Both the position numbers and the translations under genes were made by a program. Under the pieces are notes generated by a model. The model worked only from the letters and a program-made list of their open reading frames with translations. It did not search any database and was not told the DNA's origin. Below are positions 47,001 to 55,402 of a stretch of DNA of 64,000 nt, in pieces (positions within the stretch are counted from its first letter, which is position 1; every line of letters starts with the position of its first letter). The stretch spans positions 1 through 64,000 of the forward strand of contig JAUIGO010000003.1 of assembly GCA_030429955.1 (NCBI GenBank), read 5' to 3'. This DNA comes from Bacteroidia bacterium (GTDB lineage Bacteria > Bacteroidota > Bacteroidia > Flavobacteriales > Flavobacteriaceae).

Positions 47001-47095
47001 GCTTGCAGTTACATAATACGCATGATATCAATAAGCCTATCACAGTTGAAAAGAATCAGGGACTTATTTTAGTATTGAATAGAAAAAGTGAATAA
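44030..47095 (+). CDS. DUF6067-like glycoside hydrolase family lipoprotein
   Basis: The 1021-aa lipoprotein (LICAC lipobox, Cys ~18) has N-terminal beta-sandwich modules (about 200-540) and a C-terminal barrel (about 640-920) with YINYPFFNLDKQKAYIDEAH, IRVKLYNTIREL, a likely acid pair in GLYLDDIAFSR (about residues 792-802), YMEHFPYISRLWFGEYFEYD and PFGLTGEMLEKGG. This ends with a beta domain (about 930-1021). The order matches large glycoside hydrolases of the DUF6067/GH group in marine Bacteroidota. Glu and Asp in the barrel motifs are the candidate catalysts. It is second in the operon with the DUF5107-TPR lipoprotein. The glycan is not identifiable. Confidence 0.72.
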   Translation: MNQLSRITVIISILICACSKTETDNANYRNKEVTASYYDVPYESGNWEHPKYKEAFESFGNQRAVIELSSNTIENTQIIIPWRRRDNHPETKDIIIVDASTNEVVENKYVIENNNEFGHLVFKPNQDSKMYYVYYFPHQSTGSYYPKLNYKAPTQTEDKTWLNEIEQTNISDLPKANVTSIQSIDDFHSFFPMEVIATQEEVSEFMSNNPQPYYVFPEYRNNPIKLTDFLPVRWIKNPESIIGISDNAKRGEYYTFQVGVYSSENDLEDLEITFSDLKSANNSISKAEITCFNKGGIDLNGKSFDKIVSVPKGKTQALWFGINIPETATQGTYKGSVIIKPKSMVADTVYVKLNVSSEKIENHGDDQPENMTRLRWLNSTIGTDEDFIIKPFTPVEISNKTLSILGRDIELNEFGLPNNIDSYFTPEMTKFSTEKEHLLKQPIQLNVTKNDGSTIEWTSSDYTINQTHKSVVNWQAINTSDNLTLTINGTLEYDGMLEYNMQLIAKNNIHLNDVNLQIPMQKDAAKYILGLGEKGSSLKKSIHWKWNVTKHHEGAWLGGINKGLQFVLRDENYERPLNTNFYQQKPLNLPPSWHNDGKGGIDITMQNDGVLVKNYSGERTVQQGDTLNFNIRFLITPFKLIDTKEHFNTRFVHKYIPVDSVVNYNGTIVNVHHANEINPYINYPFFNLDKQKAYIDEAHSKGIRVKLYNTIRELTYKSHELFALKSLGDEILNDGEGGGHSWLQEHFKSNYHSAWHATSVNDAAILNKGTSRWTNYYIEGINWLVKNQEIDGLYLDDIAFSRSTVKRIASVFDTHRESFVIDLHSANQYNNRDGYINSAFLYMEHFPYISRLWFGEYFEYDLDPDYWLTEVSGIPFGLTGEMLEKGGHPYRGLVYGMTTRVYHNFNPGAIWKLFDDFDIANADMLGYWVDRSPIKTNHQNIKSTVYVHDNKVLIAIGSWSDKNEQVTLNIDWNALGFNKNSAQLTSPEIKGLQLHNTHDINKPITVEKNQGLILVLNRKSE

Positions 47096-47097
47096 TT

Positions 47098-48303
47098 TTA
47101 CTCGGATAATAAGACGTTCATAAAGTCGTTAAATTCCTTTTGAAAACTTATGTACTTATCTCCAGTAGCTGGACCATTAAAACCTGTATGAATTTTTCTA
47201 ACTTTTCCTGTTCTATCTAAGTAAATCGTTGTTGGGTACGAAATTACTTTATTAAGCATAGGCATTTTTTCTTGTGCTTTACCTTTATCATTAGTACCTA
47301 TTTGCGCAATTAAAATCTGGTAATTCAGCCCAACGCGTTCTTTCATTCTAGTAATGCCTTTTATAGCCTTCTCCTCTGTTTTAGCGTTTTCAAAAGCCAA
47401 AGCTACGATCTCTAAGCCTTTATCTTTATTAGCTTCGTAGTATTTTGAATAAAACTTGGTTTCATCTAAACAATTAGGGCAATACGAACCCATCAACTGC
47501 ACCAAAACCACTTTATCTTTAAATTGCTCATCAGTTAATGACACCATATTGCCTTCTAAATCCGGAAACGAAAAATTAAACGTGTCATAGCCTTCGTTTA
47601 TAAAGGTTAAGGTATATTCATCAGGTAATTCGAAATTCGGATTTGGTTTTCCAACAAAAGTTTCAAGAGAGTGATTTCCAGAGTAAAAGTTTCCAACCAT
47701 TGTAGAATCGGTTACATGAGCTTTAAACAAAAATGCATGTGCTCCATCAAAGGTTGAAATCTTCAAAGTATCAGCACTTACAATACCTTCCAAAAAGCGA
47801 TAATCTCCAGCAGGTGTTCTAATGGTTCCCGTAACTCTATTTCCTTTTTGTTTTAAAGTAGCTTTTGAAGGATATATACTACCATAATTATTAAACTCCA
47901 TTTCCCAAACGCCTGAAACATCAACATTACCAGTTGCTGTGTTATCGAATCGGTCTTTTACATCATATTCAGCATAAAAATCTACGTATCTATCTCTATC
48001 AGCATCTATCCATTGACCTGTAATATTTTTACCATCAAACTTAGCATTAATAACTGTTCTAAAAAACGGTAATTTTATAAAAATAGAGTCTTTCTCATAA
48101 CTAATTTCGTCAACTTCAATGACTTCTTCAGCATTATAAATTTTTAAAGTCGCCTCAGAGGTCACTTCAAAAATAAAAGGCATGGCCTGATTATCTTGAG
48201 CTATCAAGTTCCCTCTATAAGGACCTATTTCTAAAGTTTCCACTTCTTTTTCTTGACAAGAAATTATGGATAGAAAAAGGATAATCAATAAACTATTTCG
48301 CAT
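47098..48303 (-). CDS. TlpA-type thioredoxin-like lipoprotein
   Basis: The 401-aa lipoprotein (signal ending IISC, Cys 16) has an N-terminal beta-rich region (20-220) of no named family and a C-terminal AhpC/TSA-Redoxin domain (about 225-395) with the active-site QLMGSYCPNCLDE (CPNC, Cys275 and Cys278) and cis-Pro segment SYPTTIYLD. It should reduce disulfides in the periplasm. It converges on the glycoside hydrolase gene (2-nt gap, no terminator seen), so the transcripts overlap. No redox partner is in this window. Confidence 0.88.
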   Translation of the reverse strand: MRNSLLIILFLSIISCQEKEVETLEIGPYRGNLIAQDNQAMPFIFEVTSEATLKIYNAEEVIEVDEISYEKDSIFIKLPFFRTVINAKFDGKNITGQWIDADRDRYVDFYAEYDVKDRFDNTATGNVDVSGVWEMEFNNYGSIYPSKATLKQKGNRVTGTIRTPAGDYRFLEGIVSADTLKISTFDGAHAFLFKAHVTDSTMVGNFYSGNHSLETFVGKPNPNFELPDEYTLTFINEGYDTFNFSFPDLEGNMVSLTDEQFKDKVVLVQLMGSYCPNCLDETKFYSKYYEANKDKGLEIVALAFENAKTEEKAIKGITRMKERVGLNYQILIAQIGTNDKGKAQEKMPMLNKVISYPTTIYLDRTGKVRKIHTGFNGPATGDKYISFQKEFNDFMNVLLSE

Positions 48304-48498
48304 ACCTGAATGATTTGTTCTATGGTTCGAAATAACAACATTTTACTTAGATAAAAAAATAAGCTTATACCTAGAGTTAAAAGTGAAGTATTATTATATT
48401 TACTCAGGTGGTTTCTATCTAGTTAAACATGGCTTCGTGAACCTACTTTATATTTTTATTTCATCCATTTTTACCAATAAAAAATGAAAAAAAATATG

Positions 48499-48506
48499 TA
48501 GGTTTG
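48499..48506 (+). promoter_or_regulatory. -7 promoter box of pheT (TAGGTTTG)
   Basis: An exact TAnnTTTG match 20 nt before the ATG of pheT at 48527, giving a very short leader. No clear -33 TTG is present; TTTA at about 48470 is the best candidate. The rest of the 223-bp gap (48304-48498) is AT-rich and holds no gene. Confidence 0.5.
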
Positions 48507-48526
48507 TCGCTTGTAAAGACTACACA

Positions 48527-50956
48527 ATGAAGATTTCATATAATTGGTTAAAACAATTTATTAAAATTGATTGGAATGCCGAAAAAACTGGCGAACTACT
48601 AACAGATTTAGGTCTTGAAATTGAAGGTATTGAAGCCTATCAATCTGTTAAAGGCGGTTTGGAAGGTGTTATTGTTGGCGAGGTGCTAACTTGCGAACAA
48701 CATCCAAATGCAGATCGATTAAAAGTCACCACTGTTAATGTTGGCACAAAAGAGCCATTACATATTGTTTGTGGTGCTCCGAATGTAGCCGCAGGACAAA
48801 AAGCACCTGTAGCTCCTATTGGCACAACATTATACACCCTTGAAGGTGAAGCTTGGACCATTAAAAAAGGAAAGATTCGTGGTGAAGTTAGTGAAGGGAT
48901 GATTTGCTCTGAAGATGAAATTGGTTTAGGCACTTCACACGATGGCATTATGGTTCTTGACAACAACTTAAAAGTTGGGACACCTACTGCTGAAATTTTT
49001 AAAGTAGAAAACGATCAGGTTTTTGAAATTGGCTTAACACCTAATAGAGCTGATGCCATGAGTCACTTTGGTGTCGCTAGAGATTTGAAAGCTGGATTGA
49101 TTCAACAAGAAGTGAACTTAGAATTGATTACACCTTCAGTGAGTGCCTTTCATGTAGATAATCGTGCACTAAAAATTGATGTTGATGTTCAAGATAAAAA
49201 ACGAGCTCCAAGATATTGTGGTGTCACTATTTCTGGATTGAAAGTTAAGGAATCACCAAGTTGGCTACAACACCGATTGAAAGCCATTGGTTTATCACCT
49301 ATTAACAATGTGGTTGATGCAACCAATTATGTGCTGCATGAATTAGGTCAACCCTTGCACGCTTTCGATGCAGATAAAATAAATGGCAAAAAAATCATTG
49401 TAAAAACCCTTCCTGCTGGAACTAAATTTATCACACTTGACGAAGTTGAGCGTGAATTACATGAGGAAGATTTAATGATTTGCGATGGTAAAGAAAACCC
49501 AATGTGTATTGCTGGAGTTTTTGGTGGTATACATTCTGGAGTAACAGAAGAAACAACAAGTATCTTTCTAGAAAGTGCTTATTTTAATCCTGTTTCTATT
49601 AGAAAAACAGCAAAACGTCACGCCTTAAATACGGATGCATCTTTTAGATTTGAAAGAGGTATTGATCCAAACATTACAGAATATGCCTTAAAACGTGCTG
49701 CTTTATTAATTGTCGAAATTGCTGATGGAGAAATTACCAGTGATGTGATTGATGAATATCCTTTAAAAATTGAAGATTTTCAGGTTCGTTTAAGTTTTGA
49801 GAACGCTAAAAATTTGATAGGTGAAGAGATTCCGAAAGAAACCATCAAACAAATTTTAATGTCTTTGGATATTAAAATTAACAACGTTACTGAAACAGGC
49901 TTGGGCTTAACAGTTCCTGCATACCGAAACGATGTACAACGTGAAGCTGATATTATTGAAGAAATCTTACGTGTGTATGGATATAATAATGTTGGCACCA
50001 CTGAAAAGTTGAATGCTTCCATATCAAATTCTTCAAGATTTGAAGACCATAAAGTGCAGAATGTTATCGGAAATCAATTAGTCTCACAAGGATTTTATGA
50101 GATTATGGCCAACTCGTTAACAACTCCTAACTATACTAAGTTAAGTGAGCAGTTAAAAGAGGAACATAATGTCACGATGCTAAATCCGTTGAGTACAGAT
50201 TTATCTGTATTAAGACAATCGTTGTTGTTTTCAGGGTTGGAAGCCATTGCGCACAACATCAACCGAAGACAAACCAGTTTAAAGTTGTTTGAATTTGGCA
50301 AAACCTATCATAACTACAATGATGCACGTGAGGAGCATAAACATTTAAGTTTGTTAGTGACTGGAAATAAAAATGCCGAACGTTGGAATACTGAAAACAA
50401 AGCAAGCGATTTCTTTTATTTAAAAGGCAGTGTTGAGGCTATTTTAAACCGATTAGGAATTTCCAGAGCAAGAACTTCTCCAATTAAAAATGATGTGTTT
50501 AGCGAAGGCTTAAGTCTCGGACTTGGTAAAACCAAGTTAGTAGACTTTGGCATAGTCAAGAAGTCCATTTTGAAAAAATTCGGAATTTCTCAAGAGGTTT
50601 TGTTTGCCGATTTTAATTGGGACAATATTCTTGAGGTTGCAAAACGCAATAAAATTATGTTTACAGATATTCCAAAATATCCGGAAGTTAGACGTGACTT
50701 TGCTCTATTATTAGACCAATCCGTTTCATTTGAGGAGATCCATAAAATTGCGAATCAATCTGAAAAGCAATTGCTTAAAAACGTGAATTTGTTTGATGTG
50801 TACGAAGGCAAAAATCTTCCAAAAGGCAAAAAGAGTTATGCAGTAAGCTTCACATTGCAAGACGAACACAAGACGCTTACTGATAAACAAATTGACAAGA
50901 TCATGAGCAAGTTACAAAGCAGTTTTGAAAAGCAGCTTGGAGCTGAGTTGCGATAA
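48527..50956 (+). CDS. pheT: Phenylalanine--tRNA ligase beta subunit
   Basis: PheT pairs with PheS to charge tRNA-Phe. The 809-aa protein has the complete order: EMAP-II-like tRNA-binding fold (about 40-150, VIVGEVLTCEQHPNADRLKV), the B3/B4 editing domain (about 215-390, ISGLKVKESPSWLQHRL, NYVLHELGQPLHAFDADKI, ASFRFERGID), B5 (about 410-480), a catalytic-like core (about 490-690) and the C-terminal FDX-ACB anticodon domain (YPEVRRDFALLLDQSVSFEE, LTDKQIDKIMSKL). The length of 800-810 aa is that of the family. The gene stands alone; pheS is not in the window. Confidence 0.97.
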   Translation: MKISYNWLKQFIKIDWNAEKTGELLTDLGLEIEGIEAYQSVKGGLEGVIVGEVLTCEQHPNADRLKVTTVNVGTKEPLHIVCGAPNVAAGQKAPVAPIGTTLYTLEGEAWTIKKGKIRGEVSEGMICSEDEIGLGTSHDGIMVLDNNLKVGTPTAEIFKVENDQVFEIGLTPNRADAMSHFGVARDLKAGLIQQEVNLELITPSVSAFHVDNRALKIDVDVQDKKRAPRYCGVTISGLKVKESPSWLQHRLKAIGLSPINNVVDATNYVLHELGQPLHAFDADKINGKKIIVKTLPAGTKFITLDEVERELHEEDLMICDGKENPMCIAGVFGGIHSGVTEETTSIFLESAYFNPVSIRKTAKRHALNTDASFRFERGIDPNITEYALKRAALLIVEIADGEITSDVIDEYPLKIEDFQVRLSFENAKNLIGEEIPKETIKQILMSLDIKINNVTETGLGLTVPAYRNDVQREADIIEEILRVYGYNNVGTTEKLNASISNSSRFEDHKVQNVIGNQLVSQGFYEIMANSLTTPNYTKLSEQLKEEHNVTMLNPLSTDLSVLRQSLLFSGLEAIAHNINRRQTSLKLFEFGKTYHNYNDAREEHKHLSLLVTGNKNAERWNTENKASDFFYLKGSVEAILNRLGISRARTSPIKNDVFSEGLSLGLGKTKLVDFGIVKKSILKKFGISQEVLFADFNWDNILEVAKRNKIMFTDIPKYPEVRRDFALLLDQSVSFEEIHKIANQSEKQLLKNVNLFDVYEGKNLPKGKKSYAVSFTLQDEHKTLTDKQIDKIMSKLQSSFEKQLGAELR

Positions 50957-50960
50957 GCTT

Positions 50961-51752
50961 CTAAATATTAGAGTCAAATAAAACTTGCCAAATACCTTGA
51001 GCATTCTTTTGCCACACAAGGATGTATTTTCCATTGTATGAGCCTTTGCATTGTCCAAACTCATAAACAATAGTTTCAGAAACTGGTTCTACCAAAATTG
51101 GATTTAGTGTTAGTTGATATTGCTCATTATTCATGTAGGCATATTCTGTAACCAAATCGTTTCTACCAATAAGCAAGCGACCTCTGTTATAATACATGGT
51201 ATTTTCTGAATACACATTTTCAATTAAGGCTTTAGCATCGTGAGCATTGCATAAAGTTATCCAATTTGCGCGTTGCTTGTCTATCTCTTTTAAATCGACA
51301 TTGGATCCATCAGTTTCCATAATGAATTCCAATTCTCGTTTGTCTTCATTATTTGAGGTATTCCAAATAATGAGATGTTTTGCCAAACCATTATCTTTAT
51401 TTATAAAACGTCCTATTTCATAATCATAAGAATCACTGGCTTCAATTCTTTTTGTTGTTGATACACTTTTAACCACGAAATCACTGTTTGGAACAAGTTC
51501 TAAAATGTCATTTCTGTTTGCTAAATCAACACCATTTAAAGAAAGCACCATGGCATTTTCTGTGTACAAGTTTGAAAGCAATTCTATGTTTTTATCGTTT
51601 ATAGCTTGCATCCATTTTTGGTTTGCTGATAAAGTATCCAAAAAGATAGGTGTAGATGCTTCGCTATTTTCTTTTTTAACAGTTTGATTGCAACTAGAGA
51701 AAAACAATGTACATATTAGTAAGCTATATGCTAGAATTTGAAACTTTTTCAT
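50961..51752 (-). CDS. Lipoprotein with two NTF2-like (SnoaL/DUF4440) domains
   Basis: The 263-aa lipoprotein (signal ending FFSSC, Cys 20) shows the alpha-plus-beta cone fold twice: KWMQAINDKNIELLSNLYTENAMVL with NRNDILEL (about 45-150) and RANWITLCNAHDAKALIENVYSENTMYYNRG with GRNDLVTEY (about 160-262). Such domains bind small hydrophobic ligands or act as isomerases or dehydratases; no catalytic set stands out here, so I only assign the fold. It is the last gene of the minus-strand run, 1 nt after the DUF6090 gene. Confidence 0.75.
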   Translation of the reverse strand: MKKFQILAYSLLICTLFFSSCNQTVKKENSEASTPIFLDTLSANQKWMQAINDKNIELLSNLYTENAMVLSLNGVDLANRNDILELVPNSDFVVKSVSTTKRIEASDSYDYEIGRFINKDNGLAKHLIIWNTSNNEDKRELEFIMETDGSNVDLKEIDKQRANWITLCNAHDAKALIENVYSENTMYYNRGRLLIGRNDLVTEYAYMNNEQYQLTLNPILVEPVSETIVYEFGQCKGSYNGKYILVWQKNAQGIWQVLFDSNI

Positions 51753-51753
51753 A

Positions 51754-52509
51754 CTAAGGTTTTTCTGGTTTTATAGGAATCCCTTTCATGCCATCAACAA
51801 CAACAGTATAAAAATAAATGATTTGATCGTGCATATCCTTTAGTTCGAATAAATGGTTTTCAAAAATTCGCCTTTTAATTGGATCTTGAATAGTAGTGCT
51901 AAATTCTTTATAACCATCAATTATTGTATTTTCAGAAGTATTAAATCTAAAATATTTATGTGATAAAATACCATCATAGAAAAGGCGTTTTTCAGTTACA
52001 AACAAGGCATCAATAAACTTATCTATAAGGTCGTTAAAGTGATTAAATAACACATAATAGTTGGTTATTTTATCCTTAAGGCCTTTATCTTCAATTTTGC
52101 TAAACTCTCCAGAATTTATTAATTCGTTGTAAACAGTCAGATCTGGAATGGAAGTTCTATACTGCATATTGGCACGTGCAAATTGATTGGCATAAACACG
52201 ATAATTATTGATAGACATATTTGGGCTTAAATTTTCAATAAGACTATCAATCACAGCAATGTTACTCCTGTTGTAATCAATAGTAAACATGAGATTAAGA
52301 CTATCTGTATATACAACTTGTCTGAGTTTGTTGATTTTATTGTCGCGTTCATTTTTGGCAACCTTATTCTGATTGCTGTTGTTCAGGTTTATGGCAATTA
52401 AAATACCAATAACCACCAAAATAATTTCGCCAATAGCATAGAGCAAATATTTTTTTGCGCTATTATTGGTAACAAGTGATTTTCTAATCCGTCTGAAAAA
52501 AGCTAACAT
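51754..52509 (-). CDS. DUF6090 family membrane protein
   Basis: The 251-aa product has a short basic N-terminus, one TM helix (about 24-44, IGEIILVVIGILIAINLNNSN), then a helical extracytoplasmic domain with periodic Leu/Ile (about 60-240). KYLLYAIGEIILVVIGILIAI is the signature of the DUF6090 family, which is common in flavobacteria and of unknown function. It lies between the P1 peptidase (34 nt) and the NTF2 lipoprotein (1 nt), consistent with one transcript; a link to peptide turnover is inference. Confidence 0.85.
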   Translation of the reverse strand: MLAFFRRIRKSLVTNNSAKKYLLYAIGEIILVVIGILIAINLNNSNQNKVAKNERDNKINKLRQVVYTDSLNLMFTIDYNRSNIAVIDSLIENLSPNMSINNYRVYANQFARANMQYRTSIPDLTVYNELINSGEFSKIEDKGLKDKITNYYVLFNHFNDLIDKFIDALFVTEKRLFYDGILSHKYFRFNTSENTIIDGYKEFSTTIQDPIKRRIFENHLFELKDMHDQIIYFYTVVVDGMKGIPIKPEKP

Positions 52510-52543
52510 ATTTAGTTGATTAACAATCAGAAAATTACAAAAT

Positions 52544-53680
52544 TTAATCTTTTAATTTATTATACTTTTTCATAAGCTCCAAAACTTTATAAATTGGCAG
52601 CGATTCTATGGTATGACCATCTCGTCCAGTCACCGTTTTAGCAGCAAACAAGGCGTTTAATATAGCTTCTTCGGTAGATTCTATGGTTGCTAAAAACAAA
52701 GGTGACATATCATCATTTCTAACTTCCTTTTTATCGTTATATATAGAATCACTTTGATAAGGAATTAAATTTTCTTTTGCTGTAGACACTGCAATCACAT
52801 AATCTCCACTTCCGTTGGATGCAATACCACCTGTTTTGGCAAGTCCAAGCATTGCACGTTTGGCTAAGCGTTCTAAATTTCTAGCATTTAAAGGAGCATC
52901 AGTTATAACCACAATCATACAAGAACCATCTGCATCATTTAAAATTTTATCACGATAAGGATACTTTTGAAGTTCTTTAGCTATTGGCACACCATTAATT
53001 TCTAAAACACCTCCAAAATTGGTTTGCACCAACACACCAACCGTATAACCTCCTAATGATTCTGGCAATTGTCTTGAGGACGTACCAATTCCTCCTTTAT
53101 AACCAAAGCAAACAGTTCCTGTTCCTGCTCCAACATTGCCTTCTTCTACTCTACCACTTTTAGCATTTGCTATGGCATTCAACACGTTTTGTTCAGTAAC
53201 ATGACGTCCTCTAATATCATTTAAATAGCCATCATTGGTTTCACCAACTACTGAGTTTACCGAACGAACATCAGCATTTTCTTTTTGATTTAATGTATAA
53301 CTTACTAAACCTTCGGTTGCAGCTGCGACACTTAAGGTATTGGTAAGAATAATTGGCGTTTCAATATTACCAAGCTCTTTTACTTGGCTATAACCAGCGA
53401 GTTTTCCAAAACCATTACCTATATAAATAGCAGCAGGCACTTTATTTTGAAATATGTTGCCTTGATGTGGTACTATGGCAGTAACTCCAGTTCGTATATG
53501 GTCTCCTTCAATAATGGTTTCATGACCAACTGTTACACCTTCAACATCTGTGATGGCATTAAGTTTGCCTGGTTTTAAAACACCTATTTCAATGCCATAA
53601 TCTCTTAGTCTTTGGTTTTGTGCATTCATGTGTATTGACATAATCAATATTATAAAAAATAAGCTATTTGTTATTTTCAT
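52544..53680 (-). CDS. P1 family (DmpA-type) aminopeptidase, exported
   Basis: This 378-aa N-terminal nucleophile hydrolase of family S58/P1 has a signal peptide (about 1-20) and the family core: ITDVEGVTVGHETI, NGFGKLAGYSQV, GYLNDIRGRHVT, VGAGTGTVCFGYKGGIGTSSR (residues 183-203), VGVLVQTNFGG and ASNGSGDYVIAVST. Such proteins cleave themselves at Gly-Ser before the nucleophile; Ser291 in SNGSGD is the candidate. Known members release N-terminal D- or L-amino acids from peptides. It lies between the M14 carboxypeptidase (15 nt) and DUF6090 (34 nt). Confidence 0.9.
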   Translation of the reverse strand: MKITNSLFFIILIMSIHMNAQNQRLRDYGIEIGVLKPGKLNAITDVEGVTVGHETIIEGDHIRTGVTAIVPHQGNIFQNKVPAAIYIGNGFGKLAGYSQVKELGNIETPIILTNTLSVAAATEGLVSYTLNQKENADVRSVNSVVGETNDGYLNDIRGRHVTEQNVLNAIANAKSGRVEEGNVGAGTGTVCFGYKGGIGTSSRQLPESLGGYTVGVLVQTNFGGVLEINGVPIAKELQKYPYRDKILNDADGSCMIVVITDAPLNARNLERLAKRAMLGLAKTGGIASNGSGDYVIAVSTAKENLIPYQSDSIYNDKKEVRNDDMSPLFLATIESTEEAILNALFAAKTVTGRDGHTIESLPIYKVLELMKKYNKLKD

Positions 53681-53695
53681 TATTAGTAAATTGTT

Positions 53696-55390
53696 TTAAT
53701 TAAGACTAATCTCTTTAGTCTTTGTTCCACCTTTATCAGATTTAATGGTAAGCATGGCTTTTGCATTTGAACCATTGATTTTAATGGAATATGACAAATG
53801 CCTTTTTGAATCTGAAGAAGCATCATCACTATTTCTAGAACCTGCGATATGACCCAAATCTGTTCGGCTTTTTCCAGAAATAAGCTCTGCATTTTCAAGT
53901 TTTAAAATAGCTCGGACTGGTTGATACAGCTCTGCTTCTATTGATCTTTGGGTGATGTTTGTAGGCAGATAACCAATATTTTGAATTTCGGCAGAAAGAT
54001 TTACTACTTTATTGTTTTCAATAGGAGTAACTTTTATATCATTAATATTTAAAAGTGGACTGGTTTCAGCTAACCACAGCATCCACTCGACATACTTTTC
54101 AACTTCTGTTTTAAGAAATTGTGTTGGCGGATTTTGAAATGTGAATTTATTGTTCCATCCTCCAACTTCAACGGTTCCAAAATCAGGATGCTTTACAGAT
54201 TTCCAATTAATGAATCCTTTTCCGTCAAGGTTCTCATCGTTCCATTTAAGCTCATCATATTCTGAAATGTCGCCATCTTCGTCATAATCTTTCACAAAAC
54301 CTCCCCAAAATTCTGGAACATAGGCAACGACACCAAAATCCCAATACGACCAACTTATTAAGGTTCCATGACGATGCAATCTTGGATTGCTGTAACTAGG
54401 AATTACACGTTGTTCAGTAGTCGTGTTGTACATATTAGACAGCTCCATTATTAATCGTTGATCAGCCATATTGAAATTATCCCAATTTGTTGTGGATGGC
54501 AGTCTAAACAAAAATCCTCCTGACGTATGACCATGAAAAACACCAGTAATATTTTTATGAGAGCTAATAAATTCAATTGTGGCTCTCGTTTCAGGTTCTG
54601 ATAGAGGATAAGCTCCTGCTCCTTTTTGTTCAAATTCAAGTCCCCAATTTCTTGGAAAATTTCTATTCATATCAATACCTCCTACTCCATCTTCATTATA
54701 ACTTCCATCGCCATCATCATCAATACCTTCTATATAAATATCATAATACACATCATCAGACCCACCTAGTTCTCTTGGCTCCATAACTCGAGCATCAATT
54801 TTACTGACCTTAAATTTCCCATTCGGATTTTTAACTCTCATTTTGGTTATAATTCCGTTGCCATCAAGATCATTTCCAGGGTCTTCATCAAGTAAGCCAT
54901 CAAAATCTTCGTCATAAGGTCTAGGTGTGCTGCGCAAAACTGTTGGCGTTTGCAAAGCTAAATCCGCTCCATCAGGATTAAACTTTGGTCTGATATAAAT
55001 TACTCTAGTGTCTAATAAATTTTTAATTCTAGTGCTTTTTTCATAATTAGATAAGAGATACCAAGCATAATGTAAGGCTACTTCAGCTCCAGTTAATTCT
55101 CCAGCATGAATATTACCATCATAATAATAGGCTGGCTTAGTGTCTGCTTTACCAGTTTTTTTATTTGTTATTTCAAGCACCATTAAAGGAGAACCTTTTA
55201 ATGTGTTACCAATAGAAAACAAATTTGTAAGCTCAGGAAATGCTTTTGACCAAGATTCTAAAAGCGCATTTGCTTCAGATGAAGAATGAAATTTATCCCA
55301 TTTAGGATGCATTCCATTCTCAATTTGCGAGAAACATATTGTAGTATTCAGTAGAAAAAAAAGGGCTGCAAATAAATAAATATGTCTCAT
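53696..55390 (-). CDS. M14 zinc carboxypeptidase with Asp-rich calcium-type loops
   Basis: This 564-aa exported M14 carboxypeptidase has a signal peptide (about 1-21, ending CFSQ). Zinc ligands are His95 and Glu98 (HAGE) and His286 or His288 (VFHGHTSGG); substrate-binding Asn-Arg lies in MNRNFPRNW (Arg243 and Arg247); the general-base Glu is probably E360 in VPEFWGG. Unusual are three Asp-rich loops of the DxDxDG type inside the domain: DEDFDGLLDED (160-170) with DLDGNG (174-179), DDDGDGSYNED (224-234) and DYDEDGDISEYDE (368-380). They look like EF-hand/thrombospondin-3 calcium sites. The C-terminal region (about 440-564) is a beta domain. It is the second gene of the peptidase operon. Confidence 0.88.
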   Translation of the reverse strand: MRHIYLFAALFFLLNTTICFSQIENGMHPKWDKFHSSSEANALLESWSKAFPELTNLFSIGNTLKGSPLMVLEITNKKTGKADTKPAYYYDGNIHAGELTGAEVALHYAWYLLSNYEKSTRIKNLLDTRVIYIRPKFNPDGADLALQTPTVLRSTPRPYDEDFDGLLDEDPGNDLDGNGIITKMRVKNPNGKFKVSKIDARVMEPRELGGSDDVYYDIYIEGIDDDGDGSYNEDGVGGIDMNRNFPRNWGLEFEQKGAGAYPLSEPETRATIEFISSHKNITGVFHGHTSGGFLFRLPSTTNWDNFNMADQRLIMELSNMYNTTTEQRVIPSYSNPRLHRHGTLISWSYWDFGVVAYVPEFWGGFVKDYDEDGDISEYDELKWNDENLDGKGFINWKSVKHPDFGTVEVGGWNNKFTFQNPPTQFLKTEVEKYVEWMLWLAETSPLLNINDIKVTPIENNKVVNLSAEIQNIGYLPTNITQRSIEAELYQPVRAILKLENAELISGKSRTDLGHIAGSRNSDDASSDSKRHLSYSIKINGSNAKAMLTIKSDKGGTKTKEISLN

Positions 55391-55402
55391 ATCTTTTTAA
55401 GT

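Noticed and set aside
53683-53898. 71-codon minus-strand frame overlapping the 3' end of the M14 gene
   Set aside because: It lies in another frame of an intact gene and its stop sits in the gap to the P1 peptidase.
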